From: Rhodobacteraceae bacterium D3-12
Lineage (GTDB): Bacteria; Pseudomonadota; Alphaproteobacteria; Rhodobacterales; Rhodobacteraceae
NCBI GenBank assembly: GCA_025916135.1
Contig: CP104793.1
Coordinates: 3,472,001-3,536,000, forward strand
DNA length: 64,000 nucleotides
Direction: 5' to 3'
Of the stretch, positions 35,874 through 44,199 are shown piece after piece. The position numbers and the translations under genes were made by a program. The first letter of the stretch is position 1; each line of letters begins with the position of its first letter. The notes under the pieces are model-generated. The model ran no database searches. It was not told where the DNA came from and was given only the letters and a program-made list of their open reading frames with translations.

Positions 35874-37727
35874 ATGCCAAGAAAGAAGAAATCGGGTAGT
35901 GGGGCGATGCTCTCTCGGGTGCAAAAGGCAAAAGCCCAAAAAGCGCGCCAAATTCGCGATCTGATGCCAGCAAACAAAAAACAGGCATTGCCCGATGCTC
36001 TGGCCCCTTACCCGCTTGTGTCTATGGCGAAACTCCTGGAGCAAGCGAAAGACGCCTTGCGACACACTCCGGAACTGTCCGGAGATGTTCAATCGACGGC
36101 TTCGCTTCCGCTACGGGTCTTCTTCTCATTCTGTGATGGCCGAAAGCGGGCCGAAGTGGTGAACTTCTCAGGTCAAAATCTGGCAGAGGTTTTGCAGCAG
36201 GCTGAGTCCTGGGTGCAGCAAAAAAACGACGATGCTTCTGCAACGCGTTGGCTTCGTGTTGATTGGGTCGATCAAACTTGGACGCGAAACTGGCAAGATG
36301 TGCAGCAAGCGATGCTCCAGAGCAAGCGCAATTACTTTCGTTACGGTATTGCCCTGGATGCAGGCTTTAAGCACGCGTTCTTGGAGCAAGAGCTGAATGC
36401 CAACGCAATGCTCTACCTTGGTGCCAAGTTCCAACATGCCGGAGTGAACGAGAAGAACTTTACGCTTTATGCCCGCAAACGCTTCGGGCAAGATTTCCAG
36501 TTGCCAGAAGATGGCGACCGCGAGGTGGAACTTTTTTCAACTCAGGCTCTGTTCTTCTCAGCAGAACGTCCGCCGGTGACCCTGAATGGGTTTAGCGGAG
36601 GGTCCGAGGGTCGAGATACGGGGCGCCGCTTTATTCAAGCGCTGGATGCCGACATTGTCGAGAACCTGATTGCTCAATCCAGCAGTTTTCTTGCCGACCA
36701 GGTTGATGCACAAGGCAAGTTTGTTTACGGCATTCACCCCTGTTTTGATCGGGAGATAGATACATACAACACACTTCGTCATACCAGCACGATCTACGCG
36801 ATGTTAGAGGCTTGGGAGATTACGAAGAGCAATGCCTTGAAAGCCGCTATCGATCGCGCGATTCGTCTGCTTACCAATAATTTTATTCACCAATACACGC
36901 TCAGCGACGGAAGAAAAGTCGCATATTTGCGCGACCTTAATAGCGAAATAAAGCTGGGCGGAAACGCTGTTTGCCTACTCTCTTTGGTTAAGTTTACTGA
37001 GCTGACAGGCAGCAAGAAATACCTCGAGCTCTTAGAAGAGTTGGCTCTTGGTGTTGAGAATATGCAAGACAAGGCGACTGGCCAATTTGTGCATGTCTTG
37101 AACGCTCATGATCTTTCCGTAAAGGAACAGTTTCGTATCGTCTATTACGATGGCGAAGCAGCGTTTGGGTTGATGCGCTTGTATGGGCTCACCAAAGATC
37201 AACGCTGGCTCGAAGCTGTGGAGCGCGCCTTTGAATACTTCATAGCCCAGGAACACTGGAAGACGAATGACCACTGGCTCAGCTATTGTGTCAACGAATT
37301 GACCTTGTATCGGCCCGACGAACGATACTTCCAGTTCGGGATAAAGAATTTTGCCGGTCATTTGGAATTCGTGGCAGATCGTATCACGACCTTCCCTACC
37401 CTGCTGGAGCTCATGATGGCAGCGCACAAGATGATAGGTCGGCTGCGACTAAGCGAAGAGCATCGCCATTTGCTGGCGCAGGTTGAAATGGAAAGATTTT
37501 ACGACGCACTCGAAAAGCGCGCCAATTATCTATTAAACGGCTTCTTCTGGCCAGAGTTTGCAATGTTCTTCAAGAACCCGAAAAGAATACTCGGAAGCTT
37601 TTTCATCCGGCATCATTCATTCAGGACGAGAATTGATGATGTCGAGCATTACCTGTCCGGCTATGTCGCGTATCTCTCACATTACCTTCGAGAACCGGAT
37701 AGTTTGTCGTCATCGGGGAGCGATTAG
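35874..37727 (+). CDS. Unknown protein with an N-terminal alpha/beta domain and a helical-barrel-like C-terminus, 617 aa
   Basis: The ATG at 35874 is preferred to a TTG 21 bases earlier; AAAAAGG lies ahead of it. After a very basic start (PRKKKSGSG) comes a mixed domain (about 75-230; DWVDQTWTRNWQD, LEQELNANAMLYLG). From about 245 to 600 the pattern of paired helices (TYNTLRHTSTIYAMLEAW, NAVCLLSLVKFTEL, YYDGEAAFGLMRLYGLT, HWLSYCVNELT) resembles a six-hairpin (alpha/alpha) barrel as in glycosidases and lanthionine-cyclase-like folds. No catalytic set can be named. Its neighbours suggest a role in a surface polymer, but that is inference. Confidence 0.7.
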   Translation: MPRKKKSGSGAMLSRVQKAKAQKARQIRDLMPANKKQALPDALAPYPLVSMAKLLEQAKDALRHTPELSGDVQSTASLPLRVFFSFCDGRKRAEVVNFSGQNLAEVLQQAESWVQQKNDDASATRWLRVDWVDQTWTRNWQDVQQAMLQSKRNYFRYGIALDAGFKHAFLEQELNANAMLYLGAKFQHAGVNEKNFTLYARKRFGQDFQLPEDGDREVELFSTQALFFSAERPPVTLNGFSGGSEGRDTGRRFIQALDADIVENLIAQSSSFLADQVDAQGKFVYGIHPCFDREIDTYNTLRHTSTIYAMLEAWEITKSNALKAAIDRAIRLLTNNFIHQYTLSDGRKVAYLRDLNSEIKLGGNAVCLLSLVKFTELTGSKKYLELLEELALGVENMQDKATGQFVHVLNAHDLSVKEQFRIVYYDGEAAFGLMRLYGLTKDQRWLEAVERAFEYFIAQEHWKTNDHWLSYCVNELTLYRPDERYFQFGIKNFAGHLEFVADRITTFPTLLELMMAAHKMIGRLRLSEEHRHLLAQVEMERFYDALEKRANYLLNGFFWPEFAMFFKNPKRILGSFFIRHHSFRTRIDDVEHYLSGYVAYLSHYLREPDSLSSSGSD

Positions 37728-37801
37728 CTCAACTGATCCCAGGTTGCCTCATGGCCATCCCGGCATGCAGGGGCCTCGCAACGATTGGAAAATTCGGCAG
37801 G

Positions 37802-38438
37802 CTAAACGAGGCCCATTTCGCGCGCAACGAGCGCAGCTTGCGTACGGTTCTTTGCCTCGAGCTTGGAGCATATCGATTTGACGTGCATTTACAGTTGCCT
37901 CGGCGAGGGCGAGCACAGAGCCGATTTCACGGTTTGGTTTCCCTTCGCTCAGCAGGGCGAGCACTTCCATTTCCCGACTGGAAAGAGAGGCTGTGTTCGG
38001 CTGGAGTGTTTTGACCTTCTGCATATCAAAAAGCTCAACAGGAACATAGCGTCCGCCGCTCGCCATAAAGCGGATCTCGTTTGTCAGGTTTTTCAATGAT
38101 TCCGTTTTAAGGACGATTCCGGCACCGCCCAACTCCAAACATTCAGAAACAACTTGGCTGGAGGGGTTGCTGGTCAGGATCCCAACCGGTTTTCCCCCAT
38201 TTCGTTCAAGTGCGCGGCTTAGTCCGCCAACACCATTCATGCCGGGCATATCCAAATCGACGAGCACCAGATCAAACGGACCGTTACTATCGATTTTGGC
38301 CAAAGCGGTTTCGAGGTCCGGAGCAGTCTCAGCCTCGAAATCTGGGAGGTTCGAAAGAAACTGCTCCAGCATTTCAAGGATCATGCCGTGATCGTCCGCA
38401 ATCAAAACTCGAACCGGTTGGGTGCTCTCTTCTGTCAT
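37802..38438 (-). pseudogene. LuxR-type response regulator, frameshifted in the HTH
   Basis: From ATG 38438: a complete REC domain (ADDHGM; phospho-Asp in LVLVDLDMPGMNG near residue 58; Lys in GIVLKTES), then a LuxR HTH (SLSSREMEVLALLSEGKPNREI) up to EATV. There, near 37888, the frame is lost; the proper HTH ending (MHVKSICSKLEAKNRTQAAL) continues in another frame to TAG 37802. As written the recognition helix is replaced by an unrelated tail, so DNA binding should fail. Restoring it needs two bases added or one removed. Partner of the hybrid kinase just upstream. Confidence 0.8.
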
Positions 38439-38615
38439 ATTCGTTACCTCATCGGAAACTCTTACACGAAAGCTGACCTTTGCACTAGATTGCTAGGCCA
38501 GCTGACGCTTCGTACCTTGCGGAAGACATGGGCCGACCTCGTTTGTCGGAACGCCAAGCCGTGATTTATGCGATACCGAGCCCTCGGGAAAGGGGAAATG
38601 GTCATTGATGGCACG

Positions 38616-40589
38616 TCAACTCATCAGTGCGATTTCGTCGGAGGTCCGCTCAAGCGCGTTTTTGAGATCAGCCATCGGGGAAGCCAAATCCGCACCCGGC
38701 GTTTCAATACAGAGCTCGATAGCGCGCAAGCAATGCTCGACCAGTTTAAGGCCGGTCAAACCGCACGCACCGGTCGCAGCATGCAGCGCTCGGGCGGTTT
38801 CTTCCTCACGCACGCCGGTTTCGTTTATATCTTGCCAGGCAGAGTGCGCTTCGGACAGCGCGCGCTTCATAAAGCCACAAGCCTGATCGCGCCCGAGCTC
38901 GCTTGTAAGCTCGCCTGCGACTTCTTTGCATAGTGCCGGGATGGAGGGCGGGGTCCGAGGTGTGGCAGTGGCCAGTTGTTTTTTTGGGCGTGTCATGGAG
39001 CTGCGCGTTTTAACTGCGTTTAGAACTTCGGAGCGTAGTTGAGCGCTGCGAATGGGCTTTGTCAGCATTTTTTCCATACCGAGTTGCCGACAGGTCTCGC
39101 GCAAAGTCTCATCTATATGCGCCGTGATCCCCAACAAATGGCCACGCCATGCCATCTCTCCGATTTTTTGGGCCTTGGCGATGCGACGCAAGAGTTCGAC
39201 GCCACTGATATGCGGTAGGGTCATATCGGAAAGAAGAAGCTGGATACCATGCTCGGCGTCGGGTTGCTTCAAAACATCCAATGCCTCTAGGCCGTTCTCG
39301 ACGGCTTGAACTTTGGCACCAGTACTCTGGAGAACCTGGGTTATCCAGGATCTGCTCGCTGGGCTGTCTTCGACAACCAGAATGCCAACGCCTGAAAGCG
39401 GGCTGCTATGTTGAGCCGCCCCGGGGGGAGTATCTGAGGGCTTATCAGGGGTTGCACCCGCCAGCGCAAACCGAACACGAAGTATCGAGCCAGCGATGTG
39501 CTCCTCGGTCTTGGCGACGGGCAAGCCGTCTGCGTTTCGGTCAAGAATCTCCATTTGCCCGCCAAGTTGCCGTAATGCATGAGCCAATACGTTCATTCCG
39601 GCTGAAGGTCTTTGGTTTTCTCCTTGCTCTTGGGTAGCGCTCGCTTCGCTTATGATCTCGGTGTGCCCAAGCGCCCGTTGAAGCCGCGCTTTCTGATCAG
39701 CTGGGATACCGCCCCCGAAATCGGCGACTTCAATGAAAACGAGCACCTCTTGAGGTGCCTCACCATTCTCCACGGATGCGTTCTTGCGGGTGCATGTCAA
39801 GCAGACATCTATTCTGTTACCGCCGTACTTGACCGAGTTGTCGACCATATTTTGCATGAGCGCACGCACAAATCGAACCGGCCCAGTTGTCCAGATTTCG
39901 CCCTCAGGCGTTTGCGTGAGCGTTACTGATGCGCCCCGTGATTTGGCAATCGGATCGATCATTTGCACAACGCTGGCAAGTTCGGCGCTAAGGTCAAAAG
40001 CTTCATCTTCTTGGAGCCCAGACGCGGTGAGCTCTCCCCGCAAAACCTTGAGAACATTATCAATGTGGTCCAGCGTATGCCCCGCCGCTCCGCGCATCAT
40101 TTCGCGCGACTGCATTGCTTGCGCACTATCCGCAGGTTGCTGTTCAAAGACATCATCGATTGTTGCGAGCAAAGACTGAATTGGCGTTCGAAGGTCATGG
40201 GCAACACGCATCAGCGTCGCAGTACGCGCCCGGTTTCGAAGTACCGTCGCCTCTTGATCGCTTTCGGCTAAACGCAACAGGTACCCATTAGCTTGCTCCA
40301 TTGGGAAATGGACAACTTCGCCTTCATAGTTCGCGCCATTGTGAGAAAAGGAGACGGCAATGCTCCCCGCACGTTTCGCCTTTTTGCATAGGGTCGGCCA
40401 GTTAAGCGTACCAACCATAGCATCCCCGTCGAGCCCCAAGCGGTTCGCAGGGGCATTCGCCAGAAGAATCTCGGCCGTTTCAGTGGCGAGAATTGTGGGC
40501 CGCCTATCTGTTGCGATGATACGTGCCGCGGCCCTAAGCGCCGATCTAACGGTTTCAGCGTTTGAGGTCGTGTTATTCGTGTCGGGCAC
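38616..40589 (-). CDS. Hybrid histidine kinase with REC and Hpt domains
   Basis: 657 residues from the GTG at 40589, which has GGAGTAA five bases ahead; an earlier ATG has no such site. It is soluble: a PAS-like N-terminus (about 20-110), HisKA with MRVAHDLRTPIQSLL (about 130), an ATPase with N box MQNMVDNSVKYGG and G box DFGGGIPAD, a REC domain (LVVEDSPASRSW, Asp in LLLSDMTLPHISG) and a C-terminal Hpt with ALHAATGACGLTGL. It should pass phosphate through His-Asp-His to the response regulator at 37802. No membrane segments, so it senses an internal cue. Confidence 0.9.
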   Translation of the reverse strand: MPDTNNTTSNAETVRSALRAAARIIATDRRPTILATETAEILLANAPANRLGLDGDAMVGTLNWPTLCKKAKRAGSIAVSFSHNGANYEGEVVHFPMEQANGYLLRLAESDQEATVLRNRARTATLMRVAHDLRTPIQSLLATIDDVFEQQPADSAQAMQSREMMRGAAGHTLDHIDNVLKVLRGELTASGLQEDEAFDLSAELASVVQMIDPIAKSRGASVTLTQTPEGEIWTTGPVRFVRALMQNMVDNSVKYGGNRIDVCLTCTRKNASVENGEAPQEVLVFIEVADFGGGIPADQKARLQRALGHTEIISEASATQEQGENQRPSAGMNVLAHALRQLGGQMEILDRNADGLPVAKTEEHIAGSILRVRFALAGATPDKPSDTPPGAAQHSSPLSGVGILVVEDSPASRSWITQVLQSTGAKVQAVENGLEALDVLKQPDAEHGIQLLLSDMTLPHISGVELLRRIAKAQKIGEMAWRGHLLGITAHIDETLRETCRQLGMEKMLTKPIRSAQLRSEVLNAVKTRSSMTRPKKQLATATPRTPPSIPALCKEVAGELTSELGRDQACGFMKRALSEAHSAWQDINETGVREEETARALHAATGACGLTGLKLVEHCLRAIELCIETPGADLASPMADLKNALERTSDEIALMS

Positions 40590-41241
40590 GTGTTTACTCC
40601 AGTGCGTAATGTTGCTCAGTATTCCACTTGATCTTTGGATTGTGCAACCTGAATGGATACCAGCCATTAGCCAAAAGACTAAAGTAGTGAAGCTCTGTAT
40701 TCGCGTGCTATGAAAGTCGCCCTCGCCGAATCCTTCCCTAACGGTTTGTAGTGGCGTGCGTTGGAACGAGCCGATCTGTTGATGTCGGCACCTGTTTTCC
40801 GTGCTGGAAGTCGTTTGCCTCATGACGTCGAAAGTGAACGATCTGCGCCTCGTTGGGTTTTGTGGTGCGCTACGTTAATTCGATCAAGCGACCTTAGCCA
40901 ACCATATGATGAGCAACAACGCCCGCTAAACCTCTTGGTGATTCTTAGAGGCACAAAAAATTCGGGCCGTGCCCCGGCCGGTTGAACGCACTCAAAAATA
41001 TCAAAAGTATGTATCTCAACAAAAACTTGCGCTGCGTAAGCGCCAAAACGGCTATTTCATTGACTGTCACAACGTTGCAAGGGCCTGAGGATCGTGCTTA
41101 TGCAGGTGGAATCGCTATAAAAATTGCCATTAATCGTTGACTTCACAGTCTTTAGTCGGTCATTTATATCCTTAAGTTATATGCACATACAAAAGTCTGT
41201 TTTCGCCTTATGGGGGCGTCGCACTACAAGGAGTTAAATTC
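40590..41241. other. Divergent intergenic region
   Basis: 652 bases between the kinase (minus) and the Asp-Ala repeat gene (plus). No credible gene. The last 80 bases are AT-rich with a TTGACT at 41137 and a TTATAT further down, but the spacing of 21 bases is poor for a sigma-70 promoter, so I do not call one. Confidence 0.5.
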
Positions 41242-43563
41242 ATGGCCAACACGACAATCCAAGCGGGCACCGCTATTGGAATAGACATCCCAGTGGATCG
41301 GGACCAAGTCCTCCGCTATGTCAAAAAGGGGAAGGATCTACAGGTAGAACTGCAAAACGGTGACGCGATCACCGTGAAAGACTATTACACGCCCGCCGAA
41401 AATGGGTCGCTGCACAGTCTGGTCTTCGCTGATGGCGTTGAAGACACCCCTGGGGGTGAAGAGGTCGGCGCTGGCGCAGGAATGGCGAATGAAGAGATCA
41501 TTGGCGCGGCTGCGCTTGGTGGGCTCGGTTTGGCGGCATTGGCCGGCGGCGGTAGTGGCGATGACGGCGATGCGGATGCCGACGCGGATGCAGATGCCGA
41601 CGCGGATGCCGACGCGGATGCAGATGCCGACGCGGATGCGGATGCCGACGCGGATGCAGATGCCGACGCGGATGCAGATGCCGACGCGGATGCGGATGCG
41701 GATGCCGACGCGGATGCGGATGCCGACGCGGATGCGGATGCCGACGCGGATGCAGATGCCGACGCGGATGCAGATGCCGACGCGGATGCGGATGCCGACG
41801 CGGATGCAGATGCCGACGCGGATGCAGATGCCGACGCGGATGCGGATGCCGACGCGGATGCAGATGCCGACGCGGATGCAGATGCCGACGCGGATGCAGA
41901 TGCCGACGCGGATGCGGATGCCGACGCGGATGCGGATGCCGACGCGGATGCCGACGCGGATGCAGATGCCGACGCGGATGCAGATGCCGACGCGGATGCG
42001 GATGCCGACGCGGATGCGGATGCGGATGCCGACGCGGATGCCGACGCGGATGCGGATGCCGACGCGGATGCGGATGCCGACGCGGATGCCGACGCGGATG
42101 CAGATGCCGACGCGGATGCGGATGCCGACGCGGATGCGGATCAAGGTCTTCTCGACCCGCTTGTCTCTGACGATGGTTTGCTGGGTGCCGTAACCGGCAA
42201 CAATGGATTGCTCGGTGATGTTACGGGATCAGATGGTCTGCTTGGAGATTTGATCGGCAGTGGCTCCGATCTCGGCGACGAGGGTGAGCAATTGATTGGT
42301 CAGCCGGTGCTGGGTGGAGACGAAGTCACCAGTGATGTGGGGCTGGCCGATGGTTTGATTTCCGATAATGGCCTTCTCGGTCCGGTCACGGGGAATTCCG
42401 GCCTTCTGGGAGATGTGACGGGTTCTCAAGGGCTGCTCGGAGACCTGGTTGGCAATGACGGCTCGCTATCCGGTGTTACCGGGGCAGACGGGCTTGTCGG
42501 AAGCCTGACGAATACCGGCCTGCTGGGCAATGGGACGCCTAACGATTCGCCCGACGCGCTTGACGATCTGCTTGGTGAAAACGGGCCTCTCGGAGCTCTC
42601 CTTGGCGACGATGGCCTGCTTGGCGACGTAACTGGTGAAGACGGCCTACTTGGTGGTCTAACCGATGACGAAGGCTTGCTCGGCGGACTGACCGGAGACG
42701 AAGGTCTGCTCGGCAATGTAACCGGTGAAGACGGCCTCCTTGGTGGTCTAACCGGAGATGAAGGCTTGCTTGGCGGACTGACCGGAGACGAAGGTCTGCT
42801 CGGCAATGTAACCGGTGAAGACGGCCTACTTGGTGGTCTAACCGGTGACGAGGGCTTGCTCGGCGGACTGACCGGAGACGAAGGTCTGCTCGGCAATGTA
42901 ACCGGTGAAGACGGCCTCCTTGGTGGTCTAACCGGTGACGAGGGCTTGCTTGGCGGACTGACAGGCGACGAAGGTCTGCTCGGCAATGTAACCGGTGACG
43001 AGGGCCTCCTTGGTGGTCTAACCAGTGACGAAGGCTTGCTCGGCGGACTGATCGGAGACGAAGGTCTGCTCGGCAATGTAACCGGTGAAGACGGCCTCCT
43101 TGGTGGTCTAACCGGTGACGAAGGCTTGCTCGGCGGACTGACCGGAGACGAAGGTCTGCTCGGCAATGTAACCGGTGAAGACGGCCTCCTTGGTGGTCTA
43201 ACCGGTGACGAGGGCTTGCTCGGCGGACTGACAGGCGACGAAGGTCTGCTCGGCAATGTAACCGGTGAAGACGGCCTCCTTGGTGGTCTAACCGGTGACG
43301 AGGGCTTGCTCGGCGGACTGACAGGCGACGAAGGTCTGCTCGGCAATGTAACCGGTGAAGACGGCCTCCTTGGTGGTCTAACCGGTGACGAAGGCTTGCT
43401 CGGCGGACTGACCGGAGACGAAGGTCTGCTCGGCAATGTAACCGGTGACGAGGGCGTACTCGGAGGTTTGACCGGAGGCGGATTGCTTGATGGTCTCACC
43501 GATGGAGGGGATTTGCTCGATCCTCTGACCAACCTGCTCGGTGGCGACGATCCCATTGTGTGA
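41242..43563 (+). CDS. BapA-prefix protein with poly(Asp-Ala) and decapeptide repeats, 773 aa
   Basis: Starts after a strong CAAGGAG site. Residues 1-65 hold a BapA prefix-like domain ([28 protein letters not shown]), then a glycine-rich hydrophobic segment ([18 protein letters not shown], about 91-108). Residues 110-299 are 95 consecutive Asp-Ala dipeptides. After DQGLLDPLV the rest is made of ten-residue modules of the form TG-x-x-GLLG-x-x, 28 of them regular. The chain holds almost no basic or aromatic residue and no Cys, with a charge far below -200. No Sec signal; export by the nearby type I system is inferred from the prefix domain. It has its own terminator. Confidence 0.85.
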   Translation: MANTTIQAGTAIGIDIPVDRDQVLRYVKKGKDLQVELQNGDAITVKDYYTPAENGSLHSLVFADGVEDTPGGEEVGAGAGMANEEIIGAAALGGLGLAALAGGGSGDDGDADADADADADADADADADADADADADADADADADADADADADADADADADADADADADADADADADADADADADADADADADADADADADADADADADADADADADADADADADADADADADADADADADADADADADADADADADADADADADADADADADADADADADADADADADADADADADADADQGLLDPLVSDDGLLGAVTGNNGLLGDVTGSDGLLGDLIGSGSDLGDEGEQLIGQPVLGGDEVTSDVGLADGLISDNGLLGPVTGNSGLLGDVTGSQGLLGDLVGNDGSLSGVTGADGLVGSLTNTGLLGNGTPNDSPDALDDLLGENGPLGALLGDDGLLGDVTGEDGLLGGLTDDEGLLGGLTGDEGLLGNVTGEDGLLGGLTGDEGLLGGLTGDEGLLGNVTGEDGLLGGLTGDEGLLGGLTGDEGLLGNVTGEDGLLGGLTGDEGLLGGLTGDEGLLGNVTGDEGLLGGLTSDEGLLGGLIGDEGLLGNVTGEDGLLGGLTGDEGLLGGLTGDEGLLGNVTGEDGLLGGLTGDEGLLGGLTGDEGLLGNVTGEDGLLGGLTGDEGLLGGLTGDEGLLGNVTGEDGLLGGLTGDEGLLGGLTGDEGLLGNVTGDEGVLGGLTGGGLLDGLTDGGDLLDPLTNLLGGDDPIV
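41569..42138 (+). repeat. 570-bp GAYGCN microsatellite encoding (Asp-Ala)95
   Basis: 95 hexanucleotide units of the type GATGCN/GACGCG without a single interruption at protein level. Units are ordered in 12- to 24-base blocks, mostly the 18-base block GATGCCGACGCG plus GATGCA or GATGCG. Third-base variants are not random, so the array grew by copying blocks. Confidence 0.97.
42631..43470 (+). repeat. 28 tandem 30-bp modules with a 90-bp higher-order period
   Basis: Each 30-base module encodes a ten-residue TG-[DE]-[DE]-GLLG-x-x unit. Three modules ending in GL, GL and NV form a 90-base superunit that repeats about nine times with few changes. Looser copies extend back to about 42150. Confidence 0.95.
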
Positions 43564-43594
43564 TATAATCGCGCAGCTTTCTGCCTAAGCCAAT

Positions 43595-43632
43595 GAAAGA
43601 GCCCTTGCGGTACAATGCGTAAGGGCTCTTTC
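43595..43632 (+). terminator. Hairpin after the Asp-Ala repeat gene
   Basis: A 12-bp perfect stem (GAAAGAGCCCTT / AAGGGCTCTTTC), extended inward by GCG/CGT, 31 bases past the stop. Confidence 0.75.
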
Positions 43633-43771
43633 AAGAAACTGCTCAAGATCAGCACACTGCAAGTGCAGCCCAACATGTGGTTCGCGAACACGAATTACAG
43701 CGATTTGAGCGAATTAGTGGAGCAAACAAGGCCACCCGCATCCGTCACGGCACAAGCATGGAGGCAACAGA

Positions 43772-44134
43772 ATGGAAGACCCCGATGATGTCGACCCAAT
43801 AGAGGCCAACTGCGAGGTTCCCATAGATTTCCCCGACGAAATTTGCGGCTCGCCCTTGCCTGGCGTTGTCATAATAGGAATTTTCTTTGCCGCGACGTTG
43901 ACATTGATAACAGGGTTGCTCGGTTTCGGGATTTGGCTGATGTTGTTGGCCTATACGCTCGGAGGGGCCACCGCCATGATAATTTCCGCGATCGTTTCCC
44001 TACATAGCCGGGGTCGAAGCACACTAAAAAGCAAGGTCGAAGAAGAAGAGTTCTGCAGCTTCGCCAAGAAGCCAGCCCAAAACTCCTCTTTGGCGCATTA
44101 CGAAACGCCAAAAGCGGCCGCTTTCAGGCTATAG
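43772..44134 (+). CDS. Small membrane protein with two helices, 120 aa
   Basis: GGAGG stands nine bases ahead of the ATG. The product has an acidic N-terminus (MEDPDDVDPIEA, with two Cys), two long hydrophobic helices (about 30-52 and 56-78) and a basic/acidic cytosolic tail. I do not recognise it. It lies between the repeat-protein gene and the CapA-Mur ligase gene on the same strand and ends 65 bases before the latter, so it could be a membrane partner of that enzyme. Confidence 0.6.
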   Translation: MEDPDDVDPIEANCEVPIDFPDEICGSPLPGVVIIGIFFAATLTLITGLLGFGIWLMLLAYTLGGATAMIISAIVSLHSRGRSTLKSKVEEEEFCSFAKKPAQNSSLAHYETPKAAAFRL

Positions 44135-44199
44135 CCACGCCCGCAAGTTGCGGCCGAGCCGATATGATATTGCCCTAAGAGCAAATTGAGAAAAGTTAG

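Noticed and set aside
41338-42193. Open frames on both strands through the Asp-Ala array (Met-Pro-Thr-Arg and Ile-Arg-Val-Gly repeats)
   Set aside because: The hexanucleotide repeat lacks stops in several frames by composition. Only the frame with the prefix domain and downstream modules has sensible flanks.
41569-43470. CRISPR-like array
   Set aside because: The repeats are continuous and coding, with no unique spacers and no cas genes.
42426-43691. Pro/Ser-rich open frame on the minus strand opposite the decapeptide array
   Set aside because: Antisense of a repeat whose 30-base module is a multiple of three; no ribosome-binding site or domain.
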